Below, piece by piece: positions 1 to 6,010 of a stretch of DNA of 38,672 nt (positions are counted from its first letter, which is position 1; each line of letters opens with the position of its first letter). Origin of the DNA: Porticoccus sp. GTDB lineage: Bacteria > Pseudomonadota > Gammaproteobacteria > Pseudomonadales > Porticoccaceae. Made by a program: the position numbers and the translations under genes. The notes beneath the pieces were generated by a model. The model searched no databases. It was not told where the DNA came from and saw nothing but the letters and a program-made list of their open reading frames with translations. Where the stretch lies: assembly GCA_002707685.1 (NCBI GenBank), contig PANQ01000022.1, forward strand, positions 1 to 38,672, in the 5' to 3' direction.

Positions 1-29
1 TGCGTCTCAGAAAAACGGGACTTCCGCAT
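1..29 (-). CDS. IS3-family transposase OrfA, N-terminal start only (cut by window edge)
   Basis: Reading leftward, an ATG at 29-27 follows a strong AGGAGG ribosome-binding site (bases 35-40, about 5 bases upstream). It encodes MRKSRFSET before the window ends. From general knowledge, IS3-family (IS407-like) OrfA proteins, which carry a helix-turn-helix, typically begin M-R/K-K-S-R/K-F-S/T-E-T-Q-I-V. The match is short, but the strong ribosome-binding site and the start position fit. The inverted-repeat end of the element would lie between this start and the pqqD-like gene, perhaps near base 80 where TGGACAGG begins on this strand. I could not confirm that boundary. The rest of the element is outside the window. 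Confidence 0.5.
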
Positions 30-81
30 GTGAACCTCCTAGCAGTATTATTCCAGAAAGCTCTACTTATTACCTGTCCAG

Positions 82-324
82 CTATTGGGGAAGCTTACGC
101 TGCCAAATGCTCGAGAGTTCAGCCACAGCCGTTGCGCGCTGCTCGCCCAACGATGAGCAAATCGTCGCGATTGCAGCGTCAGGGTCAGCACACGGCAAGG
201 CCTGAATCAGGCCAGCAGCAATGCCCTGAACACTGTAATAAAGCCCGCTATCCAGATTTGCGATGATACATTCGTCTTCAAAAACTTCTGCTGCAACTTG
301 TTGATTCAATGTGAAATGGTACAT
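82..324 (-). CDS. PqqD-like protein (RRE peptide-binding domain), possibly C-terminally truncated
   Basis: This 80-residue protein has the PqqD-family pattern: an N-terminal strand, then E-C-I-I-A-N-L-D-S-G-L-Y-Y (about residues 18-30), a G-x-A-A-x-L helix, and a C-terminal helical part. PqqD-like domains (RiPP recognition elements) bind the leader of a precursor peptide and present it to modifying enzymes; standalone copies occur in lasso-peptide and related clusters. No partner enzyme or precursor is recognisable here. The end (WQRKLPQ) departs from the usual leucine-rich last helix and lies directly against the presumed IS3 element, so the last few residues may have been replaced by insertion. 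No clear ribosome-binding site precedes the ATG. The family call is fairly sure; intactness and function are not. Confidence 0.6.
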   Translation of the reverse strand: MYHFTLNQQVAAEVFEDECIIANLDSGLYYSVQGIAAGLIQALPCADPDAAIATICSSLGEQRATAVAELSSIWQRKLPQ

Positions 325-538
325 GGTTTATGAGTATTCCGTTATAGATATCCGCTATTGGCCCGAGTTTACACGCAAAGCCTGAAATTGACGACCTGGG
401 TAACTGGACACGGGGGGAGTAAGAGGGTGCAGCAAAAGAGTAAAAAAGGGTGGGGGAAATGCGAGGTGTGTTTTGCAGCATTGCCCCAAGCTTCAAGGTC
501 TATGGTGAAAAAATCTGGCCGCGGCGCCGGGGGAAGTG

Positions 539-626
539 CAGGGCACAATGTTGGCACAGTCCAGAAATGAAAAAAGGCCCGCGACTAGACTAGCCGCAGG
601 CCTTAAATAATTGTAGTGCCCAGAGA
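539..626. repeat. Direct repeat copy A (tRNA-Phe 3' end plus terminator; candidate island end)
   Basis: This stretch matches bases 4446-4526 in the same orientation with a few substitutions and small gaps. Shared blocks include CAGGGCACAA, CAGTCCAGAAA, AAAGGCCCGCGA, GCAGGCCTT and TGCCCAGAG. The last block corresponds to the 3' end of tRNA-Phe read on the opposite strand (CTCTGGGCAC, then TA instead of CA). The match stops inside the tRNA, as expected when an element integrates into a tRNA 3' end and leaves an att duplication. An old partial duplication of the tRNA terminator region would look similar. Confidence 0.65.
574..604 (-). terminator. Rho-independent terminator (duplicated tRNA-Phe terminator)
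   Basis: On the minus strand the arms AAGGCCTGCG and CGCGGGCCTT (with G-U pairs) form a long hairpin followed by a run of T. It is the diverged copy of the tRNA-Phe terminator at 4479-4506. It sits downstream of the DGQHR gene and probably ends transcription of the island operon. Confidence 0.65.
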
Positions 627-714
627 GAGACGGATAAGGCATCAATTTTTATCCCTATGAAACATAAGGAACTATCCTAAAGTGATTTGTCTATAAAGCA
701 AAGATAGTAGCAAA

Positions 715-3084
715 TTATACAGAGGCACTAGTTCCTATAAGTTTTTGATGAAGGTCTTCAAGAAACTCTACCTCCTCGCGATTTAATGTCTTCTTTTTTG
801 ATCCCTCATGTGCCCATAAATTTCTATGACTATTAAAAACAGCCATCCACTTAACTTTATCTGCTTTGCTATTGAAATTACCAAGGCCCATATCGAGAGC
901 AAACACATCTTCAAAAGTTTTAAACTCTTCCTGAATGACCTGGGGATGCTTAGTCCAATGTTTTTCAATGATTGTTTTGTAGTTGAGAATAGTGAACATC
1001 TCCGTCCAATCCACTGTCTTTCTACCTAAGCCCTGTTCATACGCTGCTTGGATTTCTGCGTCTGCTCTATCCTGACATTGTTTTTTAATAGTAGCGATTT
1101 CAAGATCCCAGTTATCACCATAAAGTTCTTTCAGCCTTGAGATCACGACATCCTTGATATGTTTTTCAATAGCAACTCCAACTTCACGACCTCTATTCTG
1201 TAATTGAGTATCTTGTCGTTCTTTGTAGTCAACTAATTCTGGTGGATTGTAATTTGGAAACCTATCATTGATTATAGATTGATAAAATCTTAACCATTGT
1301 CTTTCAACTTCAGAGCCTTGAGTAGAGAGAAGCCCCCGGCTATCTTGTTCGCTCATGTTGTTAAGCTTTTCTAAGAGTACTATTAAATACTTCTTTATTG
1401 ATTCGAATCTATCACTTGGTTTAGTATTTGTATTGACTGTTCCAAGTTCATTTTCAAATTTGTTCAAGTCAGAAATTAAGCCTATAAAAGGAATTATTCC
1501 CCTATTAGAGAATATAAAGTATCTTTCCATGTTCCATACTTCAGGATAGTCTTCTTGAACAAATGAGTAACAAGTATTGATAAAATTCACTAGGCTTTTC
1601 TTAGCTCTTGTCATTTCCTTTTCATGGTTGTGGTTGTGCGTATTGTATAAACCGTATTTTGTAGTTTCCTGAATAAATTCGTGACGTTTAGCCTTTGGAA
1701 TCAAACTGGATTTAGATAAGGCATCTGCAAACCCTTTGAAGCTTAAAGCCGCTTTATCTTCACCAATTTGAATTTTTTCATACAGAGGACCTCCAGCTGT
1801 TGAGGCTAACTCTCTTACTACAGCTGACCGTAGAGCCTTAAGACGACTATCGATTCGTTCAGAATTCCAATACAAATCTTCCTCTAAAGTTAGCCTTAAA
1901 GATGCGCTAACCGCTTTCTGATTCTCATTGATATCCATGAAAATTTTAAGCTGGTCTGTAGAATCTAATCCTATAAATGCTACCGCAGGTATTGTGTTAG
2001 AAAATTCATGGTTTGAGCCGGAGTAACCATATAGCCGATGTTGTCCATCGATAATGTAGGCAATGGCATAGGCTTTTGGTATAACTAAAGTTCCAGATCT
2101 GGAATCTGAATCACCTTCTCTTGAGTCAGCTTCAAACCTTATTTTTTGTTTTTTAGAGCTTGTAAAATTTAAAATAACAGAATTTGGAAAGTACCCGCCG
2201 TTATTTATAAAGCTAGTTATTCCTCTTAGGCGTGACGGGACTAATAATCTTTGGTAAGTAGGGCTTTCTGACTCATTGGCAGCAGTTCTGTGAAGAATAA
2301 ACCCAAGCTTTAATAAAATTGAGGGTTCGATAGAAAACATATAATAAGTATGACCACCCATTTTCCCCTCAATGGCAGGAAAACGTAATGATTCATTGCC
2401 AATTTGCTGTCCCTTGAACAACATGCCTAAAACTTGGTAATGAGCGGCTGATTTGTATAGCTTAATTAATCTTTCGATATATTTGTAAGTATTGTCATTA
2501 TAGTAAAAGGCATTGTTTTGATAAATCCTTTCTACATCAGAGCCTTCTAGATCTATCCTCAGGTTTCTTGTGGCAAATATATATTTTATTCGCCTAGTAT
2601 TATCAAAAATCTGAGCAAGAGATTTTCTATAACCATCTAATTTTAAAGGTAATGATTCAAGCTCTGTCTTAAATGATGGTGCTTTAACGGGTTTTTCTGA
2701 AGATTTACACTCAACTAGTATGATAGTTTCATCGTTGACTGCTATGACATCTATTTGTTGGGTTTCTGAAGCAGATTTTCCATATGGTAGTATGAATTGC
2801 CTGTCGAAATTTAATATACGATATCCTAGCTCATAAAACTGACACCATATGTCATCTTCGAATTGCTGATCATATGATTTAAGTTTCCTTAGCTTTGTTT
2901 TTGTTTTTAATGGCTTTGTGTAATCCTCCCACCCATCTCTTAAGTAATCCTCTACTAGTGAATGATCAACGCTTTTCTCCATGTACTTGTTTTTTTTTGA
3001 TTTGTATATTTTTCCAAGCATTGAAGGGTCGACAACAAATTTGTTTCTAATCTCTTCAACTTTTACAGGGTCAATAAAAGACAA
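715..3084 (-). CDS. Three-part defence-like protein: PD-(D/E)XK nuclease, DGQHR domain, HEPN domain
   Basis: This 789-residue protein has three recognisable parts. Residues about 70-180 contain QQID (D112), a strand, then E125-C-K127, the D...ExK pattern of PD-(D/E)XK nucleases. Residues about 280-400 contain D346-G-Q-H-R350 and the later F-M-D-I-N-E-N-Q-K segment typical of DGQHR proteins (DndB/DpdB relatives of DNA-modification systems). The C-terminal part (about 630-785) ends in a Swt1/HEPN-like helix with R754-N-L-W-A-H759, the RX4H motif of HEPN RNases. The start is TTG with AAGGAG 8 bases upstream; no ATG fits better. It lies 31 bases after the adenine methyltransferase gene, in an AT-rich block unlike the flanks. 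I infer a nucleic-acid-targeting effector that senses DNA state. The target is unknown. Confidence 0.75.
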   Translation of the reverse strand: MSFIDPVKVEEIRNKFVVDPSMLGKIYKSKKNKYMEKSVDHSLVEDYLRDGWEDYTKPLKTKTKLRKLKSYDQQFEDDIWCQFYELGYRILNFDRQFILPYGKSASETQQIDVIAVNDETIILVECKSSEKPVKAPSFKTELESLPLKLDGYRKSLAQIFDNTRRIKYIFATRNLRIDLEGSDVERIYQNNAFYYNDNTYKYIERLIKLYKSAAHYQVLGMLFKGQQIGNESLRFPAIEGKMGGHTYYMFSIEPSILLKLGFILHRTAANESESPTYQRLLVPSRLRGITSFINNGGYFPNSVILNFTSSKKQKIRFEADSREGDSDSRSGTLVIPKAYAIAYIIDGQHRLYGYSGSNHEFSNTIPAVAFIGLDSTDQLKIFMDINENQKAVSASLRLTLEEDLYWNSERIDSRLKALRSAVVRELASTAGGPLYEKIQIGEDKAALSFKGFADALSKSSLIPKAKRHEFIQETTKYGLYNTHNHNHEKEMTRAKKSLVNFINTCYSFVQEDYPEVWNMERYFIFSNRGIIPFIGLISDLNKFENELGTVNTNTKPSDRFESIKKYLIVLLEKLNNMSEQDSRGLLSTQGSEVERQWLRFYQSIINDRFPNYNPPELVDYKERQDTQLQNRGREVGVAIEKHIKDVVISRLKELYGDNWDLEIATIKKQCQDRADAEIQAAYEQGLGRKTVDWTEMFTILNYKTIIEKHWTKHPQVIQEEFKTFEDVFALDMGLGNFNSKADKVKWMAVFNSHRNLWAHEGSKKKTLNREEVEFLEDLHQKLIGTSASV

Positions 3085-3115
3085 ATCTGGTTCTCCTTAA
3101 CATTTTTAGTATTTA

Positions 3116-3943
3116 TTATAACCACCCGGCACGTATAAGTAATTCACTTGTCTTTCCTCTAAATTTTGATTTTCCAGATATGATGCTATTTCGATTGACA
3201 TAAAGAATATCCCCCAAATCTTTATATAACTCTAATATAGATTCGTGGTTAGCATTTGATATAGTAAACATAACTCCTTTTTCTACCCCTTCTAGTACAG
3301 AGTCTCTTAATCTGATTTGATCATCCCATGAAAAGATATTTTCGTTGTATTTGATAAATCCGTTATTGTTGTGTTTGACAGTGTAGGGGGGGTCAATATA
3401 AACAAAATCACCTTTCTCTGACTGTCTTATTGTCTCTTTAAAATCTTGGCAAATTATTTTTGAATACTTTAATTTCTCTGAGATAAGCTCAAAATTATCT
3501 GTATCGAGAATAACTGAGTCTTTTGTACCTATTGGTACATTGAACTGACCCTTTAGATTCACTCTGTACAGTCCGTTCCAACAAGTACGGTTCAAATAGA
3601 TAAATTTTGATGCTCTTGAATGTAAGGTTCTAGGGTTAGAGGATCTAACATGGTAGTAGTACTCTTTGCTATGTAACTTGGCATGTTTGCGAAGAGATAA
3701 ATATACCTTTTTCCAATCAGATTGAATTGCCTTATACGTATCAATTAACTCTTTATTAACATCTGCAATAACAGAGATTGAAGGTTGCATCGAAAAGAAT
3801 ATAGCTCCACTTCCGAGAAAAGGCTCTCTGTAAGTCCTGTACTCTCTTGGGAAAAGCTTATAATCAGTTCTTGTTAACCACCTTTTGCCTCCAGCCCACT
3901 TTAAGAATGGTAGATTTATTCGGCTTCCAGCTTGTATATTCAT
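3116..3943 (-). CDS. D12-class DNA N6-adenine methyltransferase (Dam/M.DpnII-like)
   Basis: This 275-residue enzyme shows the D12 class order: F-L-K-W-A-G-G-K (residues 13-20), E-P-F-L-G-S-G-A (40-47, AdoMet binding) and catalytic D-P-P-Y (184-187). Enzymes of this class transfer a methyl group from S-adenosylmethionine to adenine N6, often in GATC; the sequence specificity here cannot be read. Length is normal for the family. It is the first gene of a two-gene unit with the nuclease-DGQHR-HEPN gene. The AT-rich coding sequence differs from the chromosomal genes to the right, and no seqA or mutH is adjacent, so it looks like an accessory modification enzyme. It probably marks self DNA or supplies the mark that the neighbouring protein reads. 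The ribosome-binding site is weak. Confidence 0.88.
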   Translation of the reverse strand: MNIQAGSRINLPFLKWAGGKRWLTRTDYKLFPREYRTYREPFLGSGAIFFSMQPSISVIADVNKELIDTYKAIQSDWKKVYLSLRKHAKLHSKEYYYHVRSSNPRTLHSRASKFIYLNRTCWNGLYRVNLKGQFNVPIGTKDSVILDTDNFELISEKLKYSKIICQDFKETIRQSEKGDFVYIDPPYTVKHNNNGFIKYNENIFSWDDQIRLRDSVLEGVEKGVMFTISNANHESILELYKDLGDILYVNRNSIISGKSKFRGKTSELLIRAGWL

Positions 3944-3981
3944 CTTGTCGAAATCACTATATAATTTGTTATTTCAAAATG

Positions 3982-4215
3982 TTATAAATAATATTTTAAT
4001 ATATTTCTAAAAGCTATTTTTTTGTCCTTTTCATTAATTATTTGACCTATAAGTAACTTGACTGAATTGATTACAGGCTGGCCTCTATTTTGTGCTGATC
4101 TTATGCTTTTGCACTCTCTATCCTTAATCTTTGGCCTCCTTGAGTGTCTCGCACTCTTTTTCTGGTAGGCCAGACAAGCATCACCGATAGTATTTTGTTG
4201 ATCTAGGAAGCCATA
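3982..4215 (-). pseudogene. Possible remnant of an unrecognised gene
   Basis: On the minus strand a 77-codon frame stays open to a TAA at 3984-3982 but has no ATG, GTG or TTG start. Its translation is lysine- and arginine-rich (for example Y-Q-K-K-S-A-R-H-S-R-R-P-K-I-K-D). A second frame just upstream reads K-F-N-T-I-E-L-D-E-L-T-E-H-D-M-A before a stop, and a third begins with ATG near 4310. Together they look like one short gene broken by frameshifts, perhaps a lost island gene such as a regulator or integrase remnant. I do not recognise the family, and chance openness in AT-rich DNA is possible. Confidence 0.25.
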
Positions 4216-4363
4216 TCATGCTCTGTCAGCTCATCTAGTTCGATGGTGTTAAATTTCCTGTCAATGAACTACGGCTTTCTATTGTAGAAAGGCGGTACCT
4301 ACTTTCCAGCATTTTAACTTTTATATACGAGTGTATATATAGGAAGAAATCAAGATAAGGCGA

Positions 4364-4412
4364 TAAAGGGGTCGGTGACAACTAAGAATCATTCCCATTT
4401 AATTTTCACCGG
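4364..4412. repeat. Degenerate dispersed palindromic repeat
   Basis: AAAGGGGTCGGTGACAA here is identical to the left arm of the perfect palindrome at 14415-14469. The returning arm is decayed (TTTTCACCGGTC). The copy lies inside the presumed island, close to its tRNA-proximal end. Confidence 0.6.
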
Positions 4413-4445
4413 TCTTCTGCGCTTTACATGGTCCGGTTTTCTTCC

Positions 4446-4526
4446 CAGGGCACAATTTTGGTACAGTCCAGAAACGAAAAAGGCCCGCGATTAGTCGCAG
4501 GCCTTTAAAATCGTGGTGCCCAGAGG
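4446..4526. repeat. Direct repeat copy B (tRNA-Phe 3' end and terminator)
   Basis: This is the intact chromosomal counterpart of bases 539-626. It covers the last bases of tRNA-Phe and the terminator behind it. With copy A it brackets the AT-rich methyltransferase/DGQHR block. Confidence 0.65.
4479..4506 (-). terminator. Rho-independent terminator of tRNA-Phe
   Basis: On the minus strand, just after the tRNA CCA end, the arms AAAGGCCTGCGA and TCGCGGGCCTTT pair over their whole length (one G-U) around a 4-base loop and run into TTTTTCG. Confidence 0.85.
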
Positions 4527-4589
4527 CGGAATCGAACCACCGACACGAGGATTTTCAATCCTCTGCTCTACCAACTGAGCTATCTGGGC
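4514..4589 (-). tRNA. tRNA-Phe (GAA)
   Basis: This 76-base gene folds as a standard tRNA. The acceptor GCCCAGA pairs with TCTGGGC, the D-arm contains AGCTCAGTTGGTAGAGC, the anticodon loop is TTGAAAA with anticodon GAA, and the T-arm carries GGTTCGATTCC. The CCA end is encoded. A sigma70-type promoter lies upstream and a strong hairpin terminator downstream. The 3' end of this gene appears to be the insertion site of the island to its left. Confidence 0.97.
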
Positions 4590-4621
4590 ATTTCTACCAG
4601 TGGTAACTGGCGAAGGCGCGT

Positions 4622-4650
4622 ATTAAACCTTCTCATATTTCCAGCGTCAA
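4622..4650 (-). promoter_or_regulatory. Promoter of tRNA-Phe
   Basis: On the minus strand TTGACG (4650-4645) and TTTAAT (4627-4622) are separated by exactly 17 bases. A GC-rich discriminator (ACGCGCC) follows, typical of stringently controlled stable-RNA promoters. Transcription should begin about 25 bases before the mature tRNA. Confidence 0.7.
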
Positions 4651-4665
4651 GGGCGGGCGCGGAAA

Positions 4666-4938
4666 TTATTCCGCAGGCGGTACGTAGCCCTCCGCCTGAT
4701 CGATGTCCTGACCGGAGAGAAACCTGTCCCGCTGTTCGTTCAGGTAGGTGCGGGCGGTCATGTCCATCATGTTGAGGTGCTTTTCGTTGATCAGGCGGGT
4801 CTGGTGTTCGAGCCATTCCAGCCAAGCCTGTTTGGAGACGTGTTCGTAGATATCCTGTCCTTTGGGGCCGGGGAAGGGTGGTGCATCGAGTCCTTCCAGT
4901 TCCCGGTTGAGTTTTTTGCAGTGAACCATACGTGCCAT
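4666..4938 (-). CDS. yggX: Fe(2+)-trafficking protein YggX
   Basis: This 90-residue cytosolic protein has the full YggX signature: M-V-H-C-K-K-L near the N-terminus (conserved Cys8), P-F-P-G-x-x-G, W-x-x-W-x-x-x-Q-T, N-E, and a C-terminal segment ending G-Y-V-P-P. YggX protects iron-sulfur enzymes from oxidants and supports iron transfer. It directly follows mutY, as in many gammaproteobacteria. The link makes sense because MutY carries a 4Fe-4S cluster. Length is normal. Confidence 0.96.
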   Translation of the reverse strand: MARMVHCKKLNRELEGLDAPPFPGPKGQDIYEHVSKQAWLEWLEHQTRLINEKHLNMMDMTARTYLNEQRDRFLSGQDIDQAEGYVPPAE

Positions 4939-4942
4939 TGGA

Positions 4943-6010
4943 TTACCTTGTTGATTGCTTGGGTTGTTGCCGTTCTAGCAATTCCTGTAAAAGTTGCCTG
5001 ACGGGCTGGGCGGTGCCCACCGCCAGTGTTGACTGGGGGTTATACCAGACCAGCGCGCTGGTATCCATGACCTGCTGCTGTGGCCGAACGGTGATCAGCG
5101 CCGGTTGGTAGTCCAGATGGTAATGACTGAAGCTGTGGCGTCGGCCGGGCAGTAATTTCCAGTCTGTTGCACGGTAACCGAGGCTGCTACAGGTCTGTTC
5201 TATCTCATCTTTATGATCGCATTGGGGAAACACCCAGAGTCCGCCCCACAAACCACTGGCGGGGCGCTGCTGCAATAGCACGTCTCCCGCCGGGTTTTGA
5301 ATGAGCAGAAACAGGCATTGGCGAACCGGCTGTTGCCGACGGGGTTTTTTGCCGGGGTAGCGGGTGGGCGTGCCCTCTGCCAGTGCTTTGCATCCCCCTG
5401 AGAGCGGACATTGGCCGCAGGACGGTTTGCTGCGGGTGCAGAGGGTGGCACCGAGATCCATGATCGCCTGGGTGTAATCGCCAAAGTGCTGCGCCGGGGT
5501 ATGTTGCTCGGCCCATTCCCAGAGTTGTCTGGCGACTGATGTCTGGCCGGGCCAGCCGTCGATGCCATGATAGCGGGCGAGCACCCGTTTGACGTTGCCG
5601 TCGAGAATGGCGGCCCGCTTGTCGAGGGCAATGGCACAGATGGCGCCAGCGGTGGAGCGGCCGATGCCGGGCAATGCCATTAATTGTTCCTGGGTATCCG
5701 GAAAAACGCCGCTATGTTCTGTGCAAACCAGCTGTGCCGAGCGATGCAGGTTGCGGGCCCGGGCGTAGTAACCGAGACCGGTCCACTGTTGCAATACGTC
5801 ATCGAGCGGGGCTGTTGCCAGTGATGAAATGTTGGGGAAACGCGCCATGAACCGCTGAAAGTAGGGGATAACGGTACTGACCTGGGTTTGCTGCAACATG
5901 ATTTCCGACACCCATACCCGATAGGGGTCTTTGTTCTGCTGCCAGGGCAAGTCCTTGCGGCCGTGCTGGTCAAACCAGCATAGCAGCTGTTCGGAAAATG
6001 TTGCAGACAC
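4943..6010 (-). CDS. mutY: Adenine DNA glycosylase MutY
   Basis: MutY (355 residues) removes adenine mispaired with 8-oxoguanine during base-excision repair. Visible features are the catalytic glutamate E36 in S-E-I-M-L-Q-Q-T-Q, the helix-hairpin-helix [10 protein letters not shown] (113-122), catalytic D137 in I-L-D-G-N-V, and the 4Fe-4S cysteines C191, C198, C201 and C207 (C-X6-C-X2-C-X5-C). A NUDIX-like C-terminal domain (about 230-345) recognises 8-oxoG. The ATG touches the stop codon of the upstream asmA-like gene, suggesting translational coupling, and yggX follows after 4 bases. Confidence 0.97.
   Translation of the reverse strand: MSATFSEQLLCWFDQHGRKDLPWQQNKDPYRVWVSEIMLQQTQVSTVIPYFQRFMARFPNISSLATAPLDDVLQQWTGLGYYARARNLHRSAQLVCTEHSGVFPDTQEQLMALPGIGRSTAGAICAIALDKRAAILDGNVKRVLARYHGIDGWPGQTSVARQLWEWAEQHTPAQHFGDYTQAIMDLGATLCTRSKPSCGQCPLSGGCKALAEGTPTRYPGKKPRRQQPVRQCLFLLIQNPAGDVLLQQRPASGLWGGLWVFPQCDHKDEIEQTCSSLGYRATDWKLLPGRRHSFSHYHLDYQPALITVRPQQQVMDTSALVWYNPQSTLAVGTAQPVRQLLQELLERQQPKQSTR

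Larger units (their letters stand above)
3944..4445. other. AT-rich stretch without an intact gene
   Basis: About 500 bases between the methyltransferase start and the right-hand direct repeat contain no convincing intact gene. They hold fragmentary minus-strand reading frames (4215-3982 and scraps upstream to about 4300), a TATATAC/GTATATA palindrome at 4322-4339 and a degraded copy of a dispersed palindromic repeat near 4364-4412. The promoter for the methyltransferase operon must lie here; no strong -35/-10 pair stands out. Confidence 0.5.

Noticed and set aside
402-430. Second IS end (TGGACACGGGGGG) resembling the TGGACAGG near base 80
   Set aside because: Similarity is limited to six bases, and no transposase frame follows.
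369-557. Possible RiPP precursor peptide upstream of the PqqD-like gene
   Set aside because: The frame lacks a ribosome-binding site and has a composition driven by purine/pyrimidine-rich DNA, with no recognisable leader or core.
610-690. Second tRNA-Phe gene at the left direct repeat
   Set aside because: Only about 12 bases of the tRNA 3' end are present; the anticodon and D arms are absent.
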